The notes below the pieces were generated by a model. It worked only from the letters and a program-made list of their open reading frames with translations. It did no database searches and was not told the origin of the DNA. From positions 372,001 to 436,000 of the forward strand of contig JAWKZN010000002.1 in NCBI GenBank assembly GCA_041395945.1: a stretch of DNA of 64,000 nt, given 5' to 3'. Positions 43,818 to 53,110 of this stretch are shown piece by piece. The translations under genes were made by a program, and so were the position numbers. The stretch's first letter is position 1; every line of letters begins with the position of its first letter. The stretch comes from Pseudomonadales bacterium. Lineage in GTDB: Bacteria; Pseudomonadota; Gammaproteobacteria; Pseudomonadales; Azotimanducaceae.

Positions 43818-46250
43818 CTACTGCACGCTGCCAGAGCGTCTCTCTTCAATCTGCTTCAGCCATTTCACTTTGCCCTTTGTCGCATAGTGATCCGGCCCAA
43901 ATATATCCAGAAACTTATCATGCGACCGCCGGATCATCTCCTCAGCCTGGCTGTAGTCGCCCAGCAGCATGTGGCAATAGCCGATCGCTCCTTCAATGTC
44001 GGGAATGTTCCAGTTGTCTGGTGGATAAACCGCACGAGCAGATATGAGCGCATGCTGCAGCGCCTCGATACCTGGCTGCATACCATTCGACGCGCACAGG
44101 GCGTAGCCCAGCTTTGCCTCGAAGTAGGAAACCCGGGGGTCTTTCAGACTCATGCGTTCGCGAACATAGTCCCGCCAGGGCAACATAACCTGCACCGCCT
44201 GAGCAGCTTCACCGCGGGCGTGTAGTGCACGGCCACGATTCGCCACCAGCTCGACGACTGCAGGATGCTCTCTGCCAAAGGTGCGCTCCAGACCCGAGAG
44301 AGTCATCTGGAAGGCGGTATCGGCTTCACTATGACGGCCGGCCCAATCCAGATAGTCGACGCGGTTGGCCTGAATTGTCAAACCAAGTGAAGAGTTCAGG
44401 AAACCGAACTGCTCAGCAATTGAAAGCGCATCCGCATTGTGCTGGATCGCCTTTTCACGCTCATCCCGGTTTGCATAAACGTTAGATACTCCGTGATGGG
44501 CTGACGCGAGATCAAGGGGGAACAGAGGGTAATCCTGATTCAGCCTGATCACCGCGTTGAACTGTTCGACAGCTTCATCGCCACGACCCAGCAATGCCAG
44601 CGCACTGGCACGACTGTTGAGTCCGCTTATTCGATAACGCCACAAAGGCTGGTCAAAACCCAGTGGCGTGACAAAGGCTTTATCGACAGCCGCAAGGCTC
44701 TGGTCGAACTCACCGAGATTGAGTAATGTGGCTGCCAGCTGTTGCCAGATCAGCTCTTCATTCTCAAAGTCCTTGTCAGCTTCAAGCAATGCCTGTGACT
44801 GCGCAATGTATGTCGACGCCAGATCTCTCTCGGCTCGCCCGGCATGGATGTTGGCAAGATTAGACAGAATGAAAATCCGAGTCTCCGGTGTAACTTCCAT
44901 TTCATACATGGGGTTGTTGATCGAGTTCGCGACGCTCGCTAGCGCGTCGCGAATCGAATCTGTAGCGACCGCAGACATGGGATTGTCTGCCTGCAGTACA
45001 TCAGAAAGGAACTTGAGGGCGGATTGCGAGGTTGCTGTTTGGCGCTCAGCGAGCGCGCGCTGGTCATTCGCTTCCTGCAAGGCAATCAACGCCGCGATCA
45101 GCGCAGAAACTACGGCCGCGCCAGCGAAAGCCACGATACCAACCAGAACTCGATTCCGCGCAAAGAACCTCCTCAGCACGTACAGCAGGTCGTCCTTGCG
45201 GGCAACAATCGGCCGACGTTCCAGCAGACGTGTTATATCCTCTGCCATGGCGATCGCAGAGTAGTAACGTCGTTCCGGGTCGAGGTGCATCGCCGTGGCG
45301 ACGATCTGGTCAAGATCAGCGTGACCGCTGTCCAGGCTTGCGGGGGATGAACTGCGTACAACCTGTGCTGCCTTGATGGGAGAAAGCCCCGCAACTTCAA
45401 ACGGTCGCCGCCCTGCAAGTACTTCGAACAGTAAAACACCCAGAGAATAGACATCACTGCGGACGGTAGACGGCTCACCTTCCAGGCATTCGGGGGCGGT
45501 GTAGCTGGGCGTCATGGGCAACCCGCCATCTACTGTCAGGTCGATAGCTGAACCCGTTGAGTGTTCATTCAACTCATGCAGCAGCTTGGCAATACCAAAA
45601 TCCAGAAGTTTGGGCTCACCAGCGCTGTCAATCATCACATTGGAAGGCTTGATATCGCGATGCAGAATCAGTCGACTGTGGGCGTGACCAACCGCTGCAC
45701 ACACCTTGATGAACCTGCGCAGCTGTCTGTTTCTTGATACGCCCGGATCGTGAGTGAACGGCGATCCATCGATGTACTCCATGACAAGATACGAGATATC
45801 GCCATCTACACCACCATCCAGCAAAGTCGTGATGTTCGGGTGGCGAAGCTGTGCCATCAAGTGTCGTTCAACATCGAAACGCTCGCGCGCACCCTTAGTC
45901 AGAGCCGAGGCACCAAGCAGCTTGATTGCCACAGTCCTTTCAAAGGCACCATCCATGCGTTCGGCCCGATAAACGCTGCCCATACCACCTTGCCCGATCA
46001 GATTCAGCAGACGGTATGGGCCCAGTTTTACCGGTGGAGACCGCGCCGGCAGACTTGTCGGGAGTTCCAGACTGTCCAGCGGCTCATCACCCGCGTGATC
46101 CCAGGTGAGCAGTTTTGTAACCCGGGCAAGGAGAGCATCGTTTCCTGCGCAGCGACCGCGCACGTAGTCCAGCCTTGAATCAGGCTCCTGCTCGAGCGCC
46201 GCCATCAGCAGATCAAGTGCTGCGCGTTCCAGTTCAATGTTTCCGGACAT
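43818..46250 (-). CDS. Membrane Ser/Thr protein kinase with TPR-like sensor domain
   Basis: An 810-residue Hanks-type kinase. Kinase domain about 75-345: glycine loop IGQGGMGSVYRAE, VAIKLLG, HRDIKPSNVMI, LLDFGIAKLL, YTAPECLEGEP, DVYSLGVLLFEVLAGRRPF. One membrane helix follows (about 380-405, VLVGIVAFAGAAVVSALIAALIAL), then ~400 mostly helical residues with TPR-like repeats (ASALALLGRGDEAVEQFNAVIRLN, HHGVSNVYANRDEREKAIQHN). The helical part would lie on the periplasmic side. It follows the giant surface-protein gene by 135 bases on the same strand, with the ECF sigma gene beyond. Its substrates are unknown. Confidence 0.9.
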   Translation of the reverse strand: MSGNIELERAALDLLMAALEQEPDSRLDYVRGRCAGNDALLARVTKLLTWDHAGDEPLDSLELPTSLPARSPPVKLGPYRLLNLIGQGGMGSVYRAERMDGAFERTVAIKLLGASALTKGARERFDVERHLMAQLRHPNITTLLDGGVDGDISYLVMEYIDGSPFTHDPGVSRNRQLRRFIKVCAAVGHAHSRLILHRDIKPSNVMIDSAGEPKLLDFGIAKLLHELNEHSTGSAIDLTVDGGLPMTPSYTAPECLEGEPSTVRSDVYSLGVLLFEVLAGRRPFEVAGLSPIKAAQVVRSSSPASLDSGHADLDQIVATAMHLDPERRYYSAIAMAEDITRLLERRPIVARKDDLLYVLRRFFARNRVLVGIVAFAGAAVVSALIAALIALQEANDQRALAERQTATSQSALKFLSDVLQADNPMSAVATDSIRDALASVANSINNPMYEMEVTPETRIFILSNLANIHAGRAERDLASTYIAQSQALLEADKDFENEELIWQQLAATLLNLGEFDQSLAAVDKAFVTPLGFDQPLWRYRISGLNSRASALALLGRGDEAVEQFNAVIRLNQDYPLFPLDLASAHHGVSNVYANRDEREKAIQHNADALSIAEQFGFLNSSLGLTIQANRVDYLDWAGRHSEADTAFQMTLSGLERTFGREHPAVVELVANRGRALHARGEAAQAVQVMLPWRDYVRERMSLKDPRVSYFEAKLGYALCASNGMQPGIEALQHALISARAVYPPDNWNIPDIEGAIGYCHMLLGDYSQAEEMIRRSHDKFLDIFGPDHYATKGKVKWLKQIEERRSGSVQ

Positions 46251-46345
46251 TATTGATCTGCGATCCAGGTGGCTAACTCATTAGCTCAAGTATGGCAGCT
46301 GGCAGGACGAATGCACTCAACGACTCCCGGTGATCCGGTCAGGCA

Positions 46346-46370
46346 GGTGGTCGGCCTGTCTCCGACCACC
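46346..46370 (-). promoter_or_regulatory. Perfect 9-bp hairpin between the giant-protein and kinase genes
   Basis: GGTGGTCGG and CCGACCACC pair perfectly with a 7-base loop. It lies 15 bases after the giant gene's stop and 96 bases before the kinase start. There is no run of T after it, so it is not a classic terminator; it may limit read-through or stabilise the mRNA end. Confidence 0.45.
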
Positions 46371-46385
46371 CTAAGGTACCGCCGC

Positions 46386-49300
46386 TCAATCTGTCTGCGG
46401 GAAAAACGGGTAGACACTGGCGTGGATTCGACCGGTTACTCGGTCCGTCAGAATCACGATCGCTGGCGCGGGGAAAGCGCCACTACGGTGGACAATCGGG
46501 AATCCGTTGCCCAGCACAACCTGGGAACAGTCGTTCACCTGGTCGAAAAAACAGCCTCGCAATACCTGGTTGGACCTGGTCTGCTGAGTACCTTCCAGGC
46601 TTCCCGCAGCGGCTTCCGCAGCGGCCTGATCAAGCTCAGCCAGCTCCTGGAAACTGGTTGGGACCTCGAAATCCGTCGCGAAATCCAGCCAGGCCTGATA
46701 TCTGTCAGGGCCAATGAGTTTAATGTTGAAAGCCCGACCGTCACGACTCAGGTCAGTAGCTTCAATGATCGAATTTCCAGCCCTGAAGACATGAAAGCTC
46801 TGCGATGCACCGCTGATGATCGCAACCAGCGGAGTCACCTCATGCTCCTGTTGAAGCGCATCGAATTCAGACAATACACCTGCGGTAGAGATCAGGCGCG
46901 TGACATAGGGTACGTACAGATTCTTGATCAGATCGGTGCGTATTGCCGTCGCCGTCATCATGCCACCCAGGGTAAAAAACGTCGGCTGAGATTCCGCATA
47001 GAACGCACTGACGGACGCAATAGCGTGACCACTGGACGGCCCCGCGTCTGCAAGCAGTCCGTCTGTCACCAACAGCCCAATGATGCGAGTCAGGTCATCA
47101 CGCAGCAGTTTCGGCAGCAGGTGGGACAGCAGAACGTAGCTTTCAGTATTGAAATAGCTTTGCGCGCCAACTGACAGCGGAGTAGCCAGCAGACTGCTGA
47201 ATGCGCTTTCCAGCTGCTGATTGAGAAAACGCGCCCGCACATCGTCATTACGTGACGCGCTGGCATTCAACTGAACAAGAAATCGCTGACTTTCATTAAT
47301 GGCATTTTCGACCTGCCGGAAAGCCGCAACACCTGCCGCCAGTTCACTGAAACCCGCGGGGAATCCCGCACCTGCCGCCTGTGTTCGATTGGGCAGAAAA
47401 CCTGTTTCCGGCGCAAAGGGGTTGCGTTCGGCCAGCAGCTCAAGGTCAATACCATCGCGCAGTTCAACAAGCACGGCACCCAAAGATTCAACGGTCAGCA
47501 GATCATTGCCGCTCAGCGCCTGGGATATCGCGTTAATCAATCCGGGCACCTGCTCTACCGTTGACGCAAAATCCGCAACCGCCTCGTAGTAACTGCCGGC
47601 GGTCAGGCCACCACGCACGATGAAAGGCAGTGTTCGGCTGCCAAAAATCCCAGCATTGACCTGAAGCTCGTAAGCTCCTCTGGTGTCGGCAAAGGTCGTG
47701 GCCCCGAACGCGTCAGCCATCGGCGGTGTACCAGCCGCACCGGGCAGAGCGACTACAGAGACAGTCACCGCAGGTTGCGGCGCGGCAGGCTCGCCCTGAT
47801 TATCAAATGCATTCACGCTGAGCGTCGCCACATTACCCGCGCCTATAATGACGTCCGCAAGTCCCGCTTTGAGAGAAGGTCCAGATGAAACGGTTAACGG
47901 GACAGCCTCGCCGAGGCCCGCCAGCACGCCTGGTGCACGGCCTTGCGAAGTCACGATTCCGGGAAACACGCTGTCGCTGTTAACCCGCGTTATGCTGCCC
48001 GCCGACAGGCCAACCGCCTCCAATGCCGCGGTCGCAGTCGACAGATTCAGTCCAGCAAGATCGGGCACAAAGATAGGCTGCGGGCCCAGGGAGATGACAT
48101 AGTCAACTGCTGCACCCGCGCCACTTTCACTGCCACCTGCCAGGCTCTGGGAAATCACCTGGCCGGCTGGAACGGTCAGACTGAAAGCCTGCGTCACAGA
48201 GCCGATGGTAAGGCCTGCACCAGTGAGGTCCGCCATGGCATCGCCATCGTCACTGCCCAGGATATCGGGCACGCTAACAGCTGGAACGACATTCACCTGG
48301 AAGTCCTGACTGTCGGTGTTGCCGTCGCTGTCCGTAACCAGCAGCTGTATGCGAACGACGTCGCCGAGATCGGTTGTTTCCGGGGTCCAGGAAACGATCC
48401 CAAATAGGTCCACACTCATACCTGCCGGTGCATCGACAAGAGACCAGGTGAGCGTATCGCCAAAATCAGCATCCGTGGCTAACGCTGGATAGCTGTACTC
48501 AAAATCCGGCGACGCACCCAGTGGTGGCTTCGATACGATTTCCGGGGCGTTCACCGTTGCGATAGTGATGCGCACACTGGCTTCGTTGGAACTGGCGCTT
48601 CCATCGGCGGCCGTGTAGCGGAACTGATCCAGACTGGTGGCCGTTTCGCCCGGGACCACAGGAGCTGCGTTGTACTTATTCAAGCCGGGGATGAGCCAGT
48701 GGGGTCTGACCGATCGCGGTATGGTGCCATCGTCATTGACCTGGGTCGGATGATAAAAGCCCTGGTTGCGAATCTGGCGTGCGGGCGGATACGGATTTCC
48801 AGCGGTGCCTTCAAATACGCGAATCAGATCGCGATCAAACTCTGTGGGCGAAGCATCCTGGGCAAGAATCTCCGCGGCACCATCACCGTCGACATCGGCA
48901 ACCGTCAGCGAGTGATACTGATGATCTCCGGAGAGTTCCAGCCACGGTTGAGAGCTGATGACGCTGCCGTCAGCGCCGTTGAGAATGTACAGCCCATTGG
49001 GCGTCAGACTTCCGTTGGAGCCACCAAAATACCAGACCAGCTCATCAATACCGTCACGGTCGAAATCGAACGCGACCGGCACCGTTGACCAGGCGTGGGT
49101 GGAGGAGGCCATTTCGAACGGCGTGCCATCATGAGTCCACAGCACACTGCCGTCCGAATCGTATGCGACGAGCCGATGAAAGCCTTCGCCGGAGGGCAGC
49201 TCGATCATCAGATATTCCGGAGCGCTATCGGCATCCAGCTGAGCGATCGTGATTTCATGATTCGCGAGGCCGCTGCGCAGAATCTGCCATTTCAGCGCGC

Positions 49301-52300
49301 CGGTATGCTCAAACATCCGATGCGCATCAGGATCGACAGTCAGAATTTCAGCGTACGGATCGTTGTCGAAATTCGCGATGGCGATTTTTTTGTGTTTGGG
49401 CGTGCCTGTTCCAGCCGGCAACAGAAATTCTAATGCCCCGGTATGCGAAACCACATTGTTGCCGAAGAGAATTTCGACCGTCCCATCCAGATCTATATCG
49501 GCGATCGCCCAGTGCGAGCCGCTGCGCCCGTTGGCGGTTGCTTCCAGGGGCCCCGTGTATTCCCAGAGAATCGCACCCGTTTGACCGTTGTAGGCCGTTA
49601 TGTGAGCTCGACCCGTGGCACCGTTGGTACCCGGCGCACCGGTGCTGGCGACAAGAAGTTCGGGCAGACCGTCACCGTCCAGGTCCACGGCACTGGGGCC
49701 GACGCTGGAGAGTGCGTTAGCAGCAATTGTGGCGGTGGAGATCAGTTCCGACACACCTGCAGCATTCCACACCGGGGTACCGTCAATGTTGTGCGCCATC
49801 AGTCGATACTGAGTATTCGTGTTGGGCAGCTGGGCACTGCCGTCCAGGTAAGGCACGACGATTTCCAACTCGGGATCGGCATCCAGATTGACGAGGGTGA
49901 GCGCAGGGCTGACTACGGGGCGGCCAAACTGGGTGCTCAACGTGACACGGCTTTCGAGCGCACAGGTGGCAGCGTCATAGACGGAGATCGTTCGAAAAGA
50001 CCAGGACACCATTTCCAGGGCGCCATCCGCATCCACATCGGCAACAGCGATACTCTGCACGCGGAAGTTGCCACCGGCTGAAACCGTCCGACACTGTTCA
50101 ACGAGACCGATTTCGATCGGTGGAATCGGCGGAGGAGTATAGGTAAAGGATCCGTTACCCTGAAACGAATCCAATGAACCAAGAACGGGCAGGCTGGAAC
50201 CCGCTGCAGTCAGCACGTCGCTGTTTGCATCAACATCGTTGTCAAGGACACCCGGCGCAACCACCATGAGCTGCTCCCGATGGCCGATCGTGTAGGCGTC
50301 GTCGAACGCCACGGGGGCGACTGGCGGCTCTACTACCGTGATCACAAAATTGGTCGTCGCTGTATCACCGGCCGAATCGGCAACGGTTGCGATCAGACTC
50401 ACAGCACCCGCATCGTCAACATCTGGTGTCCAGGTCAGTACACCACTACGCGAATCGAATCTCAGGTCCGCCGGTGCACCGGAGAGCGTCAGCGTCAGTA
50501 TGTCATTGGCGTCGGTATCATGTGCCGTGACTGTCAGCGTGATGGTCGACAGAGCGTCGACAGTCTGATCTGCAACCGGATCGATGGTTGGCGCATTGTT
50601 GACCTGTTCAGACAGGACGGTAACCATGAAACTGGTCTGTGCCTGCTGGCCACCCGGATCGGTCGCCGTCACCGTCGCACCAGCAGTGCCCACCTGAGCG
50701 ACGCCGGGTGTCCACTGTATTGCGCCGGTCGTGGTATTTATCGACAGACCCGCAGGTCCGGTCGCAACACCGTAGCGAAGCGTTTCCCCTTCCGGGTCCA
50801 GCCCTATAGCGTTCAACACCAGCGTCGCACCAGTGACCGTAAACTGATTTCCAATTGGCTGCAGGGTCGGCGGTAGATCTCCCGGGCCGTTGTTCACGCT
50901 GACAAGGTAGATCTGCCGGCCGGTTCGGCCCGTAAGATCTGTGACCTGCACGTCGACGTCGGCAGGTCCCGTTGCATCAGGCACCCAGCCGATGATCCCG
51001 GTGCTGGAATTGATGGTCATTCCGGCAGGCGCCGTCAACAGAGCATAGGTCAGGGCGTCACCGGCATCGGCATCCGTTGCGGTGACATCGTAGGTGTAGT
51101 TCTGGCCTGTGCTGGCAGTCACTACCGGGGATGAGGTTATGACCGGTGGATTGCTGCCGTCGAAAGTCACGGTCACCGTCATCGTGTCAGGCAGAGAGTT
51201 CAACAACCCGTCGTTAACCGTCAGTGTGACTGTATAGATGCCCGCGACGTCTGCGGTAAATGTTGGTGAGACCGCGGCGGCGCCGTTCAGGACCGAGCTG
51301 CTGCCCGCCGGGCTGGACAGTGACCACGCATAGGTCAGAGCATCACCTTCAGCATCCGACGAAGCTGCTCCGCTCAGAGTAACAGTCTGGCCAACATTCG
51401 CAGTCTGATCGACGCCCGCACTCGCAGTAGGCGCGGTATTCGTGGGAGCTGGCTCGTCCGCTGTAAAGGTCCAGGTCAGGTCGGCAGGATTGAACAGATA
51501 TCGGCGATCCTGCCGGAACTGAAAGGTGTCCGCGCTCTGGATCGAACCTGGCCCGACATTCCCGAGACTGACTGTGCCGTCCAGAATCACGGTGTTCGGT
51601 GAGCTGGATGTTACCGTGGCGACAGCGTTTTCGAGCGGGCCACCAGCATTACTGATCGAAATGGTATACGTGAAATCATATGCGCTTCGGCCGGAGCGTT
51701 GCTGGCTGACCAGTTGCTGGTCCATGACCGCAAGATCCTCAACGCTCGCGAATACCTGGCCAGCCGGGAGCACGCAGACGAGCGCAATGAGTGCCGCGCC
51801 TGATTTCGGGACCGCCATAGCGGGTTGTCGCATGAATACCAGAGAGAAAAGGCCTAATCCGAGCAGGATCAGAGACGAGGGTTCAGGCACCGCGCGCGGA
51901 GCGGCTTCGGTGAAGCCAGAACTGGTGGCAGTAAAGGAGAGGGGGTCGATGATCTCAAAATACTGCGCTGCCGGGGAGCCTGATCCCAGCCAGTCAAAGG
52001 TGACAGCGAAACCGCCGAGGATTTCACCTGGCAGGATTGCGAGTCCAAAGGTAAGCCAGTCTGCAAAACCTTCATGGGGCAGCTGGGGATCCGGCTGAGC
52101 AGCAAATCCATCCCAATCAGAACCTGGCGATGCTGAAATGCTCAGATTCTCGTAAAGCCCAAGATCAAAAAAGATCGTAAATTCTTCGATCGGGTCCGCG
52201 GTCAGATTGTTGACTGTATAGAAATACGTCCACTGGTTGCCGGCGACATTTTCTGCTTCATAGTAAATCGGATTTCCCCAGGCACCCGCCGCCCAGAAAA

Positions 52301-52337
52301 GCATGAGAACCGCCGGAAACGCTATACGCTGAACCAA
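46386..52337 (-). CDS. Giant secreted protein: PEP-CTERM segment, Ig/PKD-like, FG-GAP and PASTA domains
   Basis: About 1983 residues. The preferred start is TTG 52337, with GGAG 7 bases before and a signal peptide directly after (QRIAFPAVLMLFWAAGAWG); GTG 52385 is longer but lacks a ribosome-binding site. Numbering from 52385, a complete PEP-CTERM tail (VPEPSSLILLGLGLFSLVFMR) lies at about 166-186, then a second signal-like segment (MAVPKSGAALIALVCVLPAG) at 190-209. Next come PKD/Ig-like repeats (about 310-750), a long FG-GAP/VCBS propeller region (about 760-1250), a further Ig-like domain (about 1285-1380) and two PASTA domains (about 1385-1530). The final ~450 residues are unassigned. Confidence 0.8.
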   Translation of the reverse strand: MVQRIAFPAVLMLFWAAGAWGNPIYYEAENVAGNQWTYFYTVNNLTADPIEEFTIFFDLGLYENLSISASPGSDWDGFAAQPDPQLPHEGFADWLTFGLAILPGEILGGFAVTFDWLGSGSPAAQYFEIIDPLSFTATSSGFTEAAPRAVPEPSSLILLGLGLFSLVFMRQPAMAVPKSGAALIALVCVLPAGQVFASVEDLAVMDQQLVSQQRSGRSAYDFTYTISISNAGGPLENAVATVTSSSPNTVILDGTVSLGNVGPGSIQSADTFQFRQDRRYLFNPADLTWTFTADEPAPTNTAPTASAGVDQTANVGQTVTLSGAASSDAEGDALTYAWSLSSPAGSSSVLNGAAAVSPTFTADVAGIYTVTLTVNDGLLNSLPDTMTVTVTFDGSNPPVITSSPVVTASTGQNYTYDVTATDADAGDALTYALLTAPAGMTINSSTGIIGWVPDATGPADVDVQVTDLTGRTGRQIYLVSVNNGPGDLPPTLQPIGNQFTVTGATLVLNAIGLDPEGETLRYGVATGPAGLSINTTTGAIQWTPGVAQVGTAGATVTATDPGGQQAQTSFMVTVLSEQVNNAPTIDPVADQTVDALSTITLTVTAHDTDANDILTLTLSGAPADLRFDSRSGVLTWTPDVDDAGAVSLIATVADSAGDTATTNFVITVVEPPVAPVAFDDAYTIGHREQLMVVAPGVLDNDVDANSDVLTAAGSSLPVLGSLDSFQGNGSFTYTPPPIPPIEIGLVEQCRTVSAGGNFRVQSIAVADVDADGALEMVSWSFRTISVYDAATCALESRVTLSTQFGRPVVSPALTLVNLDADPELEIVVPYLDGSAQLPNTNTQYRLMAHNIDGTPVWNAAGVSELISTATIAANALSSVGPSAVDLDGDGLPELLVASTGAPGTNGATGRAHITAYNGQTGAILWEYTGPLEATANGRSGSHWAIADIDLDGTVEILFGNNVVSHTGALEFLLPAGTGTPKHKKIAIANFDNDPYAEILTVDPDAHRMFEHTGALKWQILRSGLANHEITIAQLDADSAPEYLMIELPSGEGFHRLVAYDSDGSVLWTHDGTPFEMASSTHAWSTVPVAFDFDRDGIDELVWYFGGSNGSLTPNGLYILNGADGSVISSQPWLELSGDHQYHSLTVADVDGDGAAEILAQDASPTEFDRDLIRVFEGTAGNPYPPARQIRNQGFYHPTQVNDDGTIPRSVRPHWLIPGLNKYNAAPVVPGETATSLDQFRYTAADGSASSNEASVRITIATVNAPEIVSKPPLGASPDFEYSYPALATDADFGDTLTWSLVDAPAGMSVDLFGIVSWTPETTDLGDVVRIQLLVTDSDGNTDSQDFQVNVVPAVSVPDILGSDDGDAMADLTGAGLTIGSVTQAFSLTVPAGQVISQSLAGGSESGAGAAVDYVISLGPQPIFVPDLAGLNLSTATAALEAVGLSAGSITRVNSDSVFPGIVTSQGRAPGVLAGLGEAVPLTVSSGPSLKAGLADVIIGAGNVATLSVNAFDNQGEPAAPQPAVTVSVVALPGAAGTPPMADAFGATTFADTRGAYELQVNAGIFGSRTLPFIVRGGLTAGSYYEAVADFASTVEQVPGLINAISQALSGNDLLTVESLGAVLVELRDGIDLELLAERNPFAPETGFLPNRTQAAGAGFPAGFSELAAGVAAFRQVENAINESQRFLVQLNASASRNDDVRARFLNQQLESAFSSLLATPLSVGAQSYFNTESYVLLSHLLPKLLRDDLTRIIGLLVTDGLLADAGPSSGHAIASVSAFYAESQPTFFTLGGMMTATAIRTDLIKNLYVPYVTRLISTAGVLSEFDALQQEHEVTPLVAIISGASQSFHVFRAGNSIIEATDLSRDGRAFNIKLIGPDRYQAWLDFATDFEVPTSFQELAELDQAAAEAAAGSLEGTQQTRSNQVLRGCFFDQVNDCSQVVLGNGFPIVHRSGAFPAPAIVILTDRVTGRIHASVYPFFPQTD

Positions 52338-52545
52338 GACTTTCTCCAGAAAACTATTTCCTGGCCATAACAACGACAAATTCACTGCAACCGGGTCACT
52401 TGCCGGCCAACATGAACAAAATCATTACATTCAGCCTAAGTTTATGAGGAAGCTTGCTCGTAGCTTTAGATGGGTCGCCTCCGCACACTAGCGGCTCACA
52501 GGAAGGCGATCTGCCCGGTTCAAGCGATTTCGCAACAGGAGAACT

Positions 52546-53097
52546 TTGAGCGAACCAACTCAACTACTGCGTCGATGGCAGACCGGAGACCAGGCCGCGC
52601 TGATTGAACTGATGGAGGTTGTCTACAAGGATCTGCGAACTCGTGCAGGCAAGATCCTGTCCGGTCAGAGTGCAATACGCCTCCAGCCCACCGAACTGGT
52701 CAACGAGTCGTTCATCAAGCTTGCCACAATAGAGGGGGCGGACTGGCAGGATCGCGCGCATTTTCTAGCTGTAGCAGCCAAGGCGATGCGTCAGGTATTG
52801 CTGGATCAGGTCAAATATGACCACGCCGCGAAGCGGGCGCGAAAAGATGTGACGCTCGTGACACACCATCTGGAACAGGTCGCGCCCGCTGATTTTTGCG
52901 ATCTGGACGACGCGCTACGCAGGCTATCGGAAATCGATGAAGGGCTGGCTCAAATCGTGGAACTGAAGTTCTTTTCCGGAATGAGCAATCCGGAGATTGC
53001 GGCCTACACCCGGACCTCTGAAAGTACGGTTAAGCGCCAATGGAGAGCCGCCCGGGCCTGGCTGCTTGATGAGTTGTCCGTGCAACCAGAAGGTTGA
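52546..53097 (+). CDS. ECF-type RNA polymerase sigma factor
   Basis: A 183-residue extracytoplasmic-function sigma factor resembling the one at 35611-36177. Region 2: RLQPTELVNESFIKLATI and AVAAKAMRQVLLDQVKYDHAAKRARKD. Region 4: IVELKFFSGMSNPEIAAYTRTSESTVKRQWRAARAWLL. The start is TTG after AGGAG. It is divergent from the giant protein gene (208 bases between starts) with a kinase beyond, a sigma-kinase-surface protein set. It may direct transcription of that neighbour; no anti-sigma factor is seen. Confidence 0.9.
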   Translation: MSEPTQLLRRWQTGDQAALIELMEVVYKDLRTRAGKILSGQSAIRLQPTELVNESFIKLATIEGADWQDRAHFLAVAAKAMRQVLLDQVKYDHAAKRARKDVTLVTHHLEQVAPADFCDLDDALRRLSEIDEGLAQIVELKFFSGMSNPEIAAYTRTSESTVKRQWRAARAWLLDELSVQPEG

Positions 53098-53110
53098 TGT
53101 ACTGGCAGCG

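Noticed and set aside
46269..47174. Long frame on the plus strand opposite the giant protein gene
   Set aside because: It is a shadow of the minus-strand gene; the composition and lack of motifs do not support a protein.
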